From Pycnococcus provasolii (Eukaryota; Chlorophyta; Pseudoscourfieldiophyceae; Pseudoscourfieldiales), in assembly GCA_049487715.1 (NCBI GenBank), contig CP150556.1:784506-848505 (forward strand): a stretch of 64,000 nucleotides of DNA, in the 5' to 3' direction. Under the pieces are notes generated by a model. The model did no database searches, had not been told where the DNA came from, and worked only from the letters and a program-made list of their open reading frames with translations. The position numbers and the translations under genes are program-made. Of this stretch, positions 9,280 through 19,647 are shown one piece after another (the stretch's first letter is position 1; each line of letters begins with the position of its first letter).

Positions 9280-11922
9280 ATGGCCACCGCGGCCGCTTCC
9301 TTCCTCGCCCAGTCGAACGACGAAAACGAGGAGTACGGCGACGACGACTTCGAAGAATACAACGAAGACTGTACGTTTACGTTTGTTTATCTTTTGTTCT
9401 GATTTGGTTTTGATTCGGTTGATTTGTCATCTCTGATTTGTTGACTCACGTTCCTCCCTTCCTTTGCCTTTGCCTTTCCTTTTCTTTCCTTTTCTTGTAT
9501 AGACGACGAGGACTTCGAGGATGAAGACGACGACGACGACGACGACGACAACGAGGAAAATAACCAGCCGCTGCCTGCCACAGCAGCTAACAACACGTTT
9601 GCAGCGAAACCGGCCGCCTTGCCGCCGGCACCGAGTGCACCCAAGTTTCAGAACCAACAGCAGCAGCAGCAGCAGCAGCCGACGACGACGACGACGACGA
9701 CGAACAAGCAACCTGTCGACCCGCGCGACGCGCTCATGGCAGCTCTCGCGGCGGAAAACGAACAGGCGCTCGCGTACCACAACTCAAGGCCGCAAATGCA
9801 AGACCTCGCGAAAATGCAACCGGCTCCTGAGCTGCAGCAGAGGACCGTCGTCAGCCTCGCGGACATACAGGACAACCTCGGAATCACCGACGCACAGAAG
9901 GAAGTCTTAAGCGCGAGAAGAGAACGGTGGAACGCGCTCATGCGAAGAGTCAAGCTGCAGCAAAAGGCCATCGACGAAATGATCGACCTGTCGCCAGTAA
10001 CCGCGGCGCAGCTGTACGCCACGGGACGAAGCGTCTACGCCAACCTGGAGATCAAGGGCACGCAGACGAACGACGACGCCACGGAGATGGAGACGCAGAC
10101 GGAGACGTGGGAGGGAAGCGACGCCGCGTCGCAAGTTCCAGAGGACCTTGGTGTAAGCCGCGAGGCGATCGAGGCGTCCGCTAAGGGTGGCGCAGCCGCA
10201 AAGAGGAAGGCGGCGGCAGCCAGAAGGAGTCTCCTCAGAAGATCGGACGCAGGCCAGGCGTCCGGCGCACTCGGGCTTGCCGAGCAGCGCCTCCAGTCGT
10301 TCATGATGCGATGCGGTGGCGTTGTCGACAAGCTGCTCGACGAACGCGACATGCGCCGCAACGCGCCAAAGTCAAGCAGTCAGGCACCCTCCTCCGCCGG
10401 CGACGTGCAGTCGCTCAGCGCCGCATCCATCCCGTTCGCATGCTCGCCACGCCTCGACGCGCGCGCTGTCACCGCACTGACGTTTGGAATGGGCGCTAAT
10501 GGCGAGCTTCTGTTGGCCGTGGCGTACGATCCAAGAAGAGGAGCCGCCGGTGCACCCGACGGCGACACAACACAAATTGAGGCGTCGATGAGCTTGGTGG
10601 CAATCTGGATCGTGTCGCACGAGCGGCTTGCGGCGGGCAGCCTGCCCGCGGCACCCGAGCACATGCTGTGCACCGAGGGATCGTGCCGCAGCCTGTGCTG
10701 GATTACAAGCCATGCCCTTGTGGCGGGACTCGCGCACGGCGGGCTGTGCGCGTGGGACATTCGCGAAACGAGCGCAGTGCTTGGCAGCGACGGAAGGGCA
10801 GACTTGGCATCTCGTGCAGGTGCGACAGTGGTGCCTCACCCGCCGCCGATCCTGCCGATGTACACGACAGAGTACGACCCATCTCTCTCGTGCGGCGGCG
10901 AAGTGTGCGCCCTCTCGCTTGTTCTAACCTCCACCGCAGGCGGTGCATCGTCCTCTTCGTCGTCGGCGTCGGCGTCGACGTCGGCGTCTTCTTCGTCGTC
11001 GTCGTCAGCTGCGGGGTCCCAATTCATATCACTTGACACGTGGGGCCGAGCATCCGTTTGGATGCTACTTTCGCTCGGCGCCGCGGACCTGGAGGGTGCC
11101 AACTCGGACTTTGGTCTTCGCATCGGCGGGCGCATTCGAATGATTCAGGTGGCGGACCACCTGCCGCTCGGCGCAGGCTCTTTCGCCACGGGCGAGGTGA
11201 TGCTCGGCCAGAGGGATGTCTCGGGCCGTCGCCTGCTCGATCGCATCTACACGCCATCTCTCGCGACGCTGCCGGCTGAGCAGAATGAATTCATCGTCGC
11301 CGCCGACGGAGGGCGCTGCCTGAAGGGTGCCCGTTACAGCCGACCATCGGCACCACGCACGTACTACGTCAACGACGACCCGATCGAAAGCAGGAGCGGC
11401 AGCGAGAGCGCGGACAACGTCGTCAGCGTGGACGCATCGCCCTTCATTCCCGGCGTGTTTGCCGCCGCTCACGAGGGTGGATGCCTCGCAGTGCACCACC
11501 GCGATCGCGCTCCCGCCCTTCTCGCGTGGCGCGACTTTGCGGCAGGACTGAGATGTGTGCGGTGGTCACAGGGCAAGCCTGGCGTGCTCTTTGCGCTCGA
11601 CGACGACGGCAGCGTGCACATCTTCGATTTACTTGCGGAAACGCGGCGTTCAAGCGCCGTTGAATCGTTCGGCGCGGGCGCGGGACGACCCATTCACCTC
11701 GTGGTGCCAAGCCTCGCTGCGATCGGGCAGCTGAAGGGTGCGGCGCCTGGCCTAACGAGCCTTGCGGCGAGCACGTTCGCCGTCGCGTACGACGACGGAT
11801 TGGTGCGCGCACACGCCTTCTCAAATCGCTTCTGTGCACAGACTACGACTAACGTCGACGCGGAGCGCTCTCAGATGCTTGCCGTGCTCGGCCTTGCTGA
11901 GGCGGGGACGACAGGCTCATGA
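9280..11922 (+). CDS. DYNC2I1: Cytoplasmic dynein-2 intermediate chain WDR60-like
   Basis: Two exons (9280-9370 and 9503-11922) joined across a 132-base intron (GTACGT...TATAG) give 836 residues. Dynein-2 intermediate chains carry the retrograde intraflagellar transport motor. The N-terminus has the acidic/aromatic block EEYGDDDFEEYNED (as in WDR60). The middle holds the family box IDLSPVTAAQLYATGRSVYANL followed by GTQTNDDATEMETQTE, aligning with the LPPVxxYELYxRxFG...QTNxD...QTE region of WDR60. The C-terminal half (about residue 290 on) is a degenerate WD40 propeller (e.g. CRSLCWITSHALVAGLAHGGLCAWDI; LRCVRWSQGKPGVLFALDDDGSVHIFDL). Poly-Asp, poly-Gln and poly-Ser runs come from trinucleotide repeats. 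Its presence implies a flagellum built by IFT. Confidence 0.8.
9371..9502 (+). other. Spliceosomal intron in DYNC2I1
   Basis: Donor GTACGTTTACG and pyrimidine-rich acceptor TTTCTTGTATAG; splits a Tyr codon (T|AC) in the acidic N-terminus. Confidence 0.85.
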
Positions 11923-11971
11923 TTAGTATTTTAACAAGAAATGAATACGAAGATTCCAAAATTTTACTTCA

Positions 11972-13183
11972 TCATGACTCTGTGATTTCACTGACCAGCG
12001 CGTTGATATTCTCCATGAGGCCCATGCACTCCTGCAGCAGGTCGTCCTCGCTCGTCACCTTCGCGAGGCGCGATAGGCTGGACTCGAAGGTTCCCGCTAG
12101 CCTCTTCACGCGGCCCATGAGGAGAACCTTATCTGGATCGTCGTCCAAGTTTACGCCCGACAGCATCAGCTCCTCTCGCTCAGCTCCTCTCTCCATCTCA
12201 GCTCCTCTCTCCATCTCGCTCAGCTCCTCGAACATCGGCACTTTTTCGTCAGCAACGACAACCGTGCGCATTGAGATGAACGGCGCGATCGCCTCCATGA
12301 TGCGGTCGCCGTCGCGCGTCAGGTACGTGAACGACATGACGACGTCGGACAGGCGAAGCGTGACGACAAACTCCATGTGGTCAGGCGCCTCGAGGCTTGG
12401 GCGAAGGCGTGTCTTGACGACGTCGGTGTGCGCGAAGAAGATCACCTTCTTGTCTGGTATGTCGCCGCCGTGTGCGCCGTCCGCATCCGCCTTGATGGTA
12501 TGCAGTCCGTCGCCCTTGACGAGGAGCAGAACCGGCGTGCGCACGGTTCCCGTGGGCGTGAATTCGACCATGGAGCAGTGGAACCCCGTCATTTCAGCCT
12601 TGGCATTCCACACGTCCTGCTCCGCCGCCACCTCCGCGGCGCTCAGCGCCGGCGCCACCCGTCCCGTGCTCGACAGTGGGGACAGGCTTATGTCAACGAA
12701 CTGTCCGCTGCCGAACGGCTCGACGCGCGACAGGACGTCCCAAGAGAGCTCCGCTCCCACGGGTATATTCGCCGCAACCCTCTGCAGGCTGACAACCAGG
12801 TCAGGCTCGTGCAGGTAGAGCTTGACCATGTTTTCGAGCGTCACCTTGAGTTCCATCGCCTTGCTGTATCCCGTAAGGAACGTGCGTTCCTTGAGTTTGT
12901 TTTTCCTTCCCACCATCTTCACCTTGAAGCGGTCCTGCTCGACGGCCCACGCGGTGATTTCGTTGTACGCCGCCGTCCACGTCACCTTCCGCGTCATAGC
13001 CTCGATGATCTTGACGCCGTTGACGTCTACCCACAGGAACACCTCCTTGAGCGAGGTGACCTGTCCGTCAATGAGTTCCTGGAGCAGGAGGTGGCCCTTC
13101 GACTCCTTGCAGTGCACGACGACCGGTTTGTCCGGCCCGGCCATGATGCTGTTTGAGATGGACGAGGATGGCGCGCGAGCCAT
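11972..13183 (-). CDS. Conserved-looking protein with PH/FERM-C-like N-terminal domain, unrecognised
   Basis: 403 residues from the ATG at 13181-13183; a second ATG at 13142-13144 (MAGPDKP) is equally plausible and removes a Ser-rich leader. The first 140 residues alternate beta strands and end in a helix: KGHLLLQELIDGQVTSLKEV, FLWVDVNGVKIIEAMT, ITAWAVEQDRFKVKMV, then a helix with MELKVTLENMVKLYLHEP. This order resembles a phosphotyrosine-binding/PH or FERM F3 lobe, which usually binds lipids or peptides. A second beta-rich region follows (about 190-330). The C-terminus is acidic with a short repeat EMERGAEMERGAE and a helical end. No signal peptide or TM. The fold is an inference from pattern only; the function is unknown. 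Convergent with DYNC2I1, stops 49 bases apart. Confidence 0.6.
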   Translation of the reverse strand: MARAPSSSISNSIMAGPDKPVVVHCKESKGHLLLQELIDGQVTSLKEVFLWVDVNGVKIIEAMTRKVTWTAAYNEITAWAVEQDRFKVKMVGRKNKLKERTFLTGYSKAMELKVTLENMVKLYLHEPDLVVSLQRVAANIPVGAELSWDVLSRVEPFGSGQFVDISLSPLSSTGRVAPALSAAEVAAEQDVWNAKAEMTGFHCSMVEFTPTGTVRTPVLLLVKGDGLHTIKADADGAHGGDIPDKKVIFFAHTDVVKTRLRPSLEAPDHMEFVVTLRLSDVVMSFTYLTRDGDRIMEAIAPFISMRTVVVADEKVPMFEELSEMERGAEMERGAEREELMLSGVNLDDDPDKVLLMGRVKRLAGTFESSLSRLAKVTSEDDLLQECMGLMENINALVSEITES

Positions 13184-13739
13184 AACTATTAAGCTAAATA
13201 AACAAAAAGAAATGAATCCAGGAGACGACGGACAACTGACCACTGAGACCAAAGCTTTCGCCTTAAGGGAAACTGATTTGTCTTTGCCCGACAGAACTGA
13301 CGGGAGGCGGGAAACAACGGAACAGGCTTTCGGAACAGGCTGACAGCCGGGTATTGTTTAGGGGTTTGGAAGAGTAGGAAGCAAGTAGGGGACCACTCCT
13401 CTCGACCTACTTTTTACCCTCCGACCTCCTCCAACGACCTAAACTCTTGATTATGTACTTCTATTATTACGGCTCGTCGAGTCGTCGGGAGCGCGCTCGT
13501 CAACTAAAGGTAAGCCTTATGTATGGGGGAGGGCGGACGCCTTATGTACCCTAATCCTAGCCCTAACCCTTTAAGTACCTTGCGACAGACCTGTGTGACA
13601 GACCACTCCCCCTTAAGTACCTCGTACGACTCAGCCGTGACTCAGCCGAATATTCTTCTTCTGTTCTTTATTTCTTACACGGTACAGTAACTACTACACA
13701 CACACGCACGCACATACGCACGCAATCATACGCACGCAA
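13184..13739. other. Intergenic region with degenerate telomere-like motif
   Basis: Contains CCCTAATCCTAGCCCTAACC at 13549-13568, CTTAAGTACCT-type repeats at about 13571-13622, and a CACACACGCACGCACATACG-type simple repeat at 13697-13738. No gene seen. Confidence 0.5.
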
Positions 13740-15212
13740 TCAGCCGCGCGCGTCGTACTCGGCGCGCAGGTGGCGCACGCTCAGCTCCTCCAACCATATG
13801 CCAGCCTTCACGTCATGCCACGCGGTTGTGAGTGAGTCGCCATGCCAGGCGCGACTGTATGCGCAGAGAATTGTCGCACCACCTCGTGCGATTGCGAGCG
13901 TGGGGTAGTGCTTCCACACTTCGGCGGACTCGTCGCCGTCGTCCAGCATGCGCGCGGAGTCCATCATCGCGGCGTCCGCTAGACGGTCGTCCACCGAACC
14001 AACGCGACGCCATGTCACACCGCCGTCGCGGCTCATCGCGAGGCGCAGGCGGCGGCGCAGTGGAGGCGAACCGGAAGCCTCAGCCTTGCTGTGGTCGTTG
14101 TACGCGACAAGCAGCTCTGCTGGCACTTGAGACGACGCGCCGGACGGCGGCGGCAACGACAGGAGGGAAACCTTCGTGTCAGGATTCGGGAGTACCGTCA
14201 CCGCAAGATCCGTCCACTTGCGCCCGCCATCCTCGCTCGTGCTCTGGTAGATGTAATTCGACGAAGTGCGAAGCAGCATGACGAGGCGGTCAGGCGACCA
14301 CTCCGCGACCGTGCCCTCGATTGCCCATGTGCCATGCTGCTGCATCGTCAGCTCGCCGTATGCCTTCCAAGAGCGACCACGATCGGTGCTGATCAGCACG
14401 CCGGACGCGGCGGCGGGCGCGTGCCTCACGGAGCACTTTGTCCACGACTTCTGCTGCCAGAATGGGATCATCCAGTTGCCCTTGCTCGTCACCACAACAC
14501 GGTTTGCGATCAGCTTGGGCACACCAAAAGCCGCATCCTGGCTGTACACGACGCGCGGTTCCTCCCAGCCGTGCTTGAGCGTGTAGCTCGTCACCTTGAT
14601 GGCCCCTCCGATGACCCACCTCTCGGGAAGGGCTGGCGTGGAGTTCGTCGCTTGCGTCGGCCGGCGCATGCACGACGGGCTCGTCTCGCTGAAGAAGAGC
14701 CAGAGACGCCTCTTTTCCGCGTCCCAGTGGAGAACGGGCGCCCACTGCCCAGCCAGCACGGGTATTGGCACGGGCGCGGCGTTATTCCAAACGCGCCCGA
14801 GGTTGTCGCTAGAGACGGCGAAATACAACCTCTGGTCGCGCGCGCCTTCCACGCCGCTGCTTCCCTGCCACGCGACGACGACGCGAGTGAAGCCGTCGTC
14901 CTCCCACCCGTCGCAAACCTCGACCATCGCCATGTGCGCGTACGTGAGGTTGAGGCTGTTGTGCTGCACGACGTCGCGCGGATCGTTCGTGAGGAACACG
15001 GCCGTTCGTGGGTTGGTGGTTGCCGCGTGCAAGGCTGTGCCCCCCGACGCCGTGGATGACTTGACGCGAACACGCACCCGTCTCGATCGCGCGGACGACA
15101 AGGAGCGCGGCGGCGACGTGTACGTAGCTACGAGCGTGCACCACGCGACCAAGATGGCCAGCCAGACGAGGTGTCGCGATCGCCCGCCATGGGAGTGTTC
15201 TTCGGCGGGCAT
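13740..15212 (-). CDS. Sialidase-fold (BNR/Asp-box) membrane-anchored protein
   Basis: 490 residues; the open frame runs further upstream, but its first ATG is at 15210-15212. One hydrophobic segment (HLVWLAILVAWCTLVATYT, about 16-34) is a signal anchor, placing the rest in the secretory lumen or outside the cell. The body has three good Asp boxes, S-x-D-x-G-x-x-W: STDRGRSW, SEDGGRKW and SRDGGVTW, typical of six-bladed sialidase propellers (BNR_2 group). A possible catalytic-like segment is WAIEGTVAEWSPDRLVMLLRT, but I cannot confirm the Arg triad. Proteins of this group act on glycans, and many eukaryotic members of unknown substrate exist; activity on sialic acid in an alga should not be assumed. 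Several potential N-glycosylation sites (NLT, NST) fit a secreted domain. Confidence 0.7.
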   Translation of the reverse strand: MPAEEHSHGGRSRHLVWLAILVAWCTLVATYTSPPRSLSSARSRRVRVRVKSSTASGGTALHAATTNPRTAVFLTNDPRDVVQHNSLNLTYAHMAMVEVCDGWEDDGFTRVVVAWQGSSGVEGARDQRLYFAVSSDNLGRVWNNAAPVPIPVLAGQWAPVLHWDAEKRRLWLFFSETSPSCMRRPTQATNSTPALPERWVIGGAIKVTSYTLKHGWEEPRVVYSQDAAFGVPKLIANRVVVTSKGNWMIPFWQQKSWTKCSVRHAPAAASGVLISTDRGRSWKAYGELTMQQHGTWAIEGTVAEWSPDRLVMLLRTSSNYIYQSTSEDGGRKWTDLAVTVLPNPDTKVSLLSLPPPSGASSQVPAELLVAYNDHSKAEASGSPPLRRRLRLAMSRDGGVTWRRVGSVDDRLADAAMMDSARMLDDGDESAEVWKHYPTLAIARGGATILCAYSRAWHGDSLTTAWHDVKAGIWLEELSVRHLRAEYDARG

Positions 15213-16786
15213 GCAAGGTGCAAGGTGCAAGGTGTGGTGTGGTGTGTGACGGGGAGTGTCGAGATTATACCTTATATGCCTTGTGGGGAACCGTTGTTGA
15301 GGACTCGGGGTCCCAGAGGGATAAGGAGGCGCGGCCCCTGGTTGTCTAAGTTTGTAAGACCCCTCCTGTGAAGGAAAAAGGACTGGACCTATTTTCCCGA
15401 CTAAGGTCTCGGAAAGAAGCCTCGACTTGTAGGTCTCGTTGAGACTCCGAGCCCTTTTTTTCCCCACTGTAACCTCATTCTACACTTTTGGTTTTTATAC
15501 ACGTCGTCACCCGTTTTAGTGTCGTACGTGTCTTCCAATAAGTTGTGGAGTTGTTCATGGCGGTGGCCGGTGGCGTGTCGACGCCTCGACGGCATCAACG
15601 TATGAACATCCGTCGTCAAGCTGCGGCGGTGCATATATTGGGGGCAGTTCGACGACTTCGACGCCCCCCATGGTAGTGGTAGGTCACACGCGCATACATG
15701 TATTATAGCTAGGATCGCTCATTCAATATTGAATGGAATGAATGGCGCGTGAATGGGTATTGTAGCGGCCACCGCGTCGTGAATGGTGAATGCTAACTCG
15801 CGGCGATACCATAACCGATAGACTAACATCGTTATTGGACCTCTAGAACCCACCCACACAAAGCAAACGTCGGGGACTTCGCACGACGCCATTGAAGTTT
15901 TGTGCAAACGGGTGGGCCCGATTTTCCCGGCCCCCGGCATGATTCACCGACTACCGTGAGGGACCAACGAGGTATCCCGGGCAGGTTCGCCCGACCGGGA
16001 TCCCCAAACTCCCTCCAAACTCGCCCCGACCAAAAATCACATGAACAAGGGGAATGGTTCTACAGCGGATCCCCGTAAGCCGACCTGCTTTCCCCCTCCG
16101 ACCCGAGCTCCGACTCGTTTCGACTGTTTTGGCGATCATTCTCTCACAATCATCCGCTGCAGCGCAGCACGCGCAGCACGTCGTCGCGTGCACGCATACG
16201 CGCACGCGTCAGTGGCGCCACCGCACTATTTCTCGACGACACGTCGTACGATGCGACCGCTCCTCTAGCAGGCAGGTGCGGGACTCTTGGAAAGCGAGGC
16301 GGAGACGGACGTTTTTCCACGCGCGTGTCATCAGTGATTGGAGTGAAGACGCTGACGAGGACTTTTTTGAAAATAACTCGTAGGAGTTTGTGTGTAAAAT
16401 GTTTGTAAATACATGATTGCAGTCTCAACTCCAAGACAGCTCCTTTTCCCACACGTTGGACTCCTTTAGATACTACTCTAGCCGCAGGTAGAGTAGTACG
16501 TGTGACCCTTGAGTCATCGTGTTGATGCACGGTTGGTGGCGCTGGCGATGACATCAACGAAAACAAGTCACAACCGGAGACCTCACTGAGCCAACGAAAG
16601 CGCCCTGATAGAGTGATACAACCTTCGAAATCACCTGCGCAATGTACATAAACGCGCAGTGAATGGCACCGGTGAATGGGCTGAATGGTGAAAGTGAATG
16701 GTGTGAATGGACAACCGCTGGATAGAGCAAAGTACACTTCGTTACTGAATGAGGGATCTCAGATGTATAGGTTTAAAGGTTCACGC
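15213..16786. other. 1.6-kb gene-poor intergenic region with GAATGG motifs and a hairpin
   Basis: No convincing gene. Features: GCAAGGT iterations at 15212-15235; a 14-base perfect palindrome ATTCAATATTGAAT at about 15721-15734 followed by scattered GAATGG copies (to 15790); a second GAATGG cluster at 16660-16712; a perfect hairpin at 16471-16498. A short plus-strand frame ending at 16383 with an acidic end (SDWSEDADEDFFENNS) could be a last exon, but I found no partner exon. Confidence 0.5.
16471..16498. repeat. Perfect inverted repeat, 10-bp arms, 8-base loop
   Basis: TACTACTCTA and TAGAGTAGTA flank GCCGCAGG. It lies in non-coding DNA about 290 bases beyond the 3' end of the VIT gene; role unknown. 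Confidence 0.8.
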
Positions 16787-17844
16787 TCACTCGCCGCCGC
16801 CGAGTTCGCCGATGCCCAGCCCAATCAGAAACGCCGCCGCCGCCGCGCTGCCGCCGTTCAGAATCATGTACAGCGCGCTCAAGAGCTTGTTCTCGCCCGT
16901 GTAAGACGCCTTGGCGCTACCCAAAACAGCGAGACTCAGCAGCGTGATGACGCACGTCAGCGCGAAACCAGTCGTCTTTTGCATGTTCGCCTTGTTCAGC
17001 GCGAGCTGCGCACCGAGAGGAATGGCGCCGAAGACCACAAAGGCTGTGAAGGTGACGAGGCCGTTCTTCCAGGGCGCAATGCCGTGCTCGGGAGGGAGCA
17101 GGCCGAGCTCCTCGACCATCATCATGTCCACGAAGCTGTCTTTGTACTGGGACGGGAAGTGCGTTCGTTTCGCGCGTTCGTTAGTGAGAAGAATTGCGCT
17201 GCTTTGTGGCAGGCCAACAATGAAGCAAAGAAGCAGAAAACGCCAGTTTCGCGTACCTTGGCCATGGTGGTGACGATAGTGCGCGCGTCACCCTCCTCCA
17301 GTCCACGCCGCATGTACAGCTCGACCATCTCCTCGATTTCGCCTTTCGGGTAGTTCTCAAACTCCCAAATCTCGCGGTCGAGCTCCTTGACTGTGTAGTC
17401 CTTTTCCGCCTTGGACGACAAAAAGTCGCCCAGTCCCATGGACATGCCGTCGGCGACGAGGTTTGCGAACCCCATGAGCAAAAGAACACGGTCGCTGAGG
17501 TTCCCACCCGTCGCGGCAGACACGACGGCGAACGTGGTGACGATTCCGTCCAGTCCGCCGAGCACGAGACTGCGCACGTAGTTGTTATCGTCTCCCGCGT
17601 GTTGTTCCTGTGCGCCGTGAGTTCGACGTCCCTCCTCGACGAGCTTCTCCATGTGCACTTGCCTGCTCGCTTCGGCATCACGGTCGCCGAATGCTGCTCG
17701 CGCCGCGTCGCTTCTCGTCGCGTCGTCGTTCGCGTCTAGGCTCTTCTTTTCACCACCATCCTGCTGCCGCGTTGAAGCGGATGCGAATGTGGCCGCATCG
17801 TCCCCTTCGCCGTCCATGCGCACCTCCACGTCGTCCGCGGACAT
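16787..17844 (-). CDS. VIT1: Vacuolar iron transporter family protein (VIT1/CCC1)
   Basis: Two exons (17257-17844 and 16787-17146) spliced across a 110-base intron (AAG|GTACGC...CCCAG|TAC) give 315 residues. VIT proteins move Fe2+ or Mn2+ from cytosol into the vacuole, usually in exchange for protons. Visible: acidic N-terminus, then NYVRSLVLGGLDGIVTTFAVVSAATGG (TM1 with the conserved LGxxDGIVTTFA), ANLVADGMSMGLGDFLSSKAEKDY (TM2 with the metal-site Asp and Met), a cytosolic helical Glu-rich loop (REIWEFENYPKGEIEEMVEL) that in the family binds metal, KYKDSFVDMMMVEELGL created by the splice, and three further TMs at the C-terminus. The length and order are standard. ATG at 17842-17844. Confidence 0.9.
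17147..17256 (-). other. Spliceosomal intron in the VIT gene
   Basis: Donor GTACGCGAAA, acceptor TTCCCGTCCCAG; phase 0; reading through hits an in-frame stop after the exon, so splicing is required for TM3-5. Confidence 0.85.
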
Positions 17845-18434
17845 CTCTCTCTGTCTGTCTGTCTGTGCACGGTATTTTACCTAAGAATTATCACACGTAT
17901 TCAATTCTGTGGTGAATGTTGCTCGAGACAAAGCAAAGGGGAACCAGTCAGCGTTTTGGCTCAAACCACCGTAACCACGCGCTTCGTTCCATCCTAAGAA
18001 AGAAGGCCGAAACTCCTTCCCAGAGTACCATAGAGTGGGAGAAGGAGGCCTATATCCACATTCCACATATAGATAAGCATGTACAGGAAGGTTACATACT
18101 CAGTACGTGATGGCACGCATACTGTAGTTACATAGGATGCGATGCGGAATGCGGAATGGCGATCCGGAAGGGCGATGCGGAAGGGCGATCACTGCGATGG
18201 GAGAAGGGAAAAGGCCTTGGCTTTGCGGATGCGGAGTGCGCTGGTGTCCTACCGCCGTAGGGCGCACGTCCGTAACGGGCGCAGTATGGTGCGGTACATA
18301 CCAGAGGGGTTGGCGTTGAAGTCCGTCCCCAGGCTGAAAGCGCCCATCCCGAACCCATCCCACCTTCATCGGGTGGCACCTCTCCCCCTCTCTCGCAATC
18401 TTGGGCTCCTGGGCAACTGGCCCTTAAATAAGCA
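17845..18434. promoter_or_regulatory. Divergent intergenic region, VIT / GHMP kinase
   Basis: Contains CTGTCTGTCTGTCTGT just upstream of the VIT ATG (plus 17851-17866) and a run of GCGGAATG/GCGGAAGGGCGAT repeats at about 18138-18190. The motif CCCTTAAATAAGCA immediately precedes the kinase ATG. No other gene seen. Confidence 0.5.
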
Positions 18435-19583
18435 ATGGCGGAGGAGTTGGCGACGCAGCACGTGTTCGTGACGGGCCGCCTCTGCCTGTTCGGAGAACAC
18501 TCCGACTGGGCGGGCGAATACCGCGCGGAAGAACGATTCGATCCCGCCATCTTGCCCGGACGCACGCTCGTCATAGGCACGAACGAAGGCCTGCACGCGC
18601 GCGTAAACAGGCTGGCGGAGCCCGTGCTCGTCTTCCAGGGAATCACATCCGCAGGAGATACGCACGGGCCGAGGCGATTTCCGCTCGACGACGAAAAGGC
18701 GCTGGAGCAGGAGGCGGCGGCGGGCGGGTTCTGGAGCTACGTCGCTGGCACCGCGCTGTGCGTGATGCGCAAGCTCGAGAAGCGAGGTGTGAGGCAGAGT
18801 GTGCAAGGGCTGAACATCGATAACCACAACAGCACGCTGCCTGCCTGCAAGGGCCTGTCGTCGTCGGCAGCCGTGTGCGTGCTAGTCGCGCGTGCGTTTA
18901 GCGCCGCGTACAACCTGCAGTTTGACGTGCGTACGGAGATGGAGCTCGCTTACCAGGGCGAGGTGGCGACGCCGAGTCAGTGCGGTCGCATGGACCAGGC
19001 GTGCGCATACGGGAGCACGCCAGTCGTGCTTACGTTTGACGGAAACGACGTCACGGCCGAGCCTCTTCCACTCGGCGGCACAGTGCGCCTTGTGTTTGCG
19101 GACCTCGAGGCGTCGAAGGACACGGTGACCATCCTGCGTGGCTTGCGCGCGGCGTACCCCGTTGCCACCACAGATGCTCACGCGAAGCTGCACCGATTTC
19201 TGGGCAAGCAGAATACCGACATCGTTTCTCGCGCATCTGCGGCGCTCGCGAAAGGCGACGCCGCCGCACTCGGCGCGCTCATGGTCGAGGCGCAGGCAGC
19301 CTTTGACGCCGCCGCCATGCCTCTCGTGCCGAGTCAGCTGGAGGCGCCAGTGCTTCACAGAGTTCTCGCGGACGAACGCGTGCGCGCACTTAGTCTCGGC
19401 GGCAAGGGTGTCGGTTCACAGGGCGATGGATCCGTGCAGTTTGTTTGCGCGACCGCCGCTCAGCAGCAGGAGCTGTGCGAGTTGCTCGAGCGCGAGTTTC
19501 ACATGTCACCGTACCACCTGACGATGGAGGTGAACACCAAGGCACCCGCGCCGGAGCATGTGCCATCGGCAGCTGCCGTGTAA
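18435..19583 (+). CDS. GHMP-family sugar kinase (galactokinase/mevalonate kinase-like)
   Basis: 382 residues, single exon. All three GHMP motifs are present: motif 1 GRLCLFGEHSDWAGEY (about 15-30; galactokinases have GRVNLIGEHTDY), motif 2 the ATP loop LPACKGLSSSAAVCVLVARA (about 135-154) and motif 3 LGGKGVGSQGDGSVQFV (about 321-337). The middle has EVATPSQCGRMDQACAYG with the catalytic-type Asp as in sugar kinases. The enzyme should phosphorylate a sugar or sugar-like alcohol at the anomeric carbon, using ATP in the cytosol. The substrate cannot be fixed: GEHSDW rather than GEHTDY, and the absence of the galactokinase N-terminal signature, argue against plain galactose; uronic-acid, arabinose or other pentose kinases are alternatives. 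Confidence 0.8.
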   Translation: MAEELATQHVFVTGRLCLFGEHSDWAGEYRAEERFDPAILPGRTLVIGTNEGLHARVNRLAEPVLVFQGITSAGDTHGPRRFPLDDEKALEQEAAAGGFWSYVAGTALCVMRKLEKRGVRQSVQGLNIDNHNSTLPACKGLSSSAAVCVLVARAFSAAYNLQFDVRTEMELAYQGEVATPSQCGRMDQACAYGSTPVVLTFDGNDVTAEPLPLGGTVRLVFADLEASKDTVTILRGLRAAYPVATTDAHAKLHRFLGKQNTDIVSRASAALAKGDAAALGALMVEAQAAFDAAAMPLVPSQLEAPVLHRVLADERVRALSLGGKGVGSQGDGSVQFVCATAAQQQELCELLEREFHMSPYHLTMEVNTKAPAPEHVPSAAAV

Positions 19584-19647
19584 GTTAAAAATCTTCTTAA
19601 ATTGTTTTTACTGAAGTGAAAGAAGAAGAAGAAAGCGCACTGGGCAG

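Noticed and set aside
16150-16737. 195-codon minus-strand frame in the gap 3' of the VIT gene
   Set aside because: No codon bias, no motif, and it covers GAATGG repeats and the hairpin.
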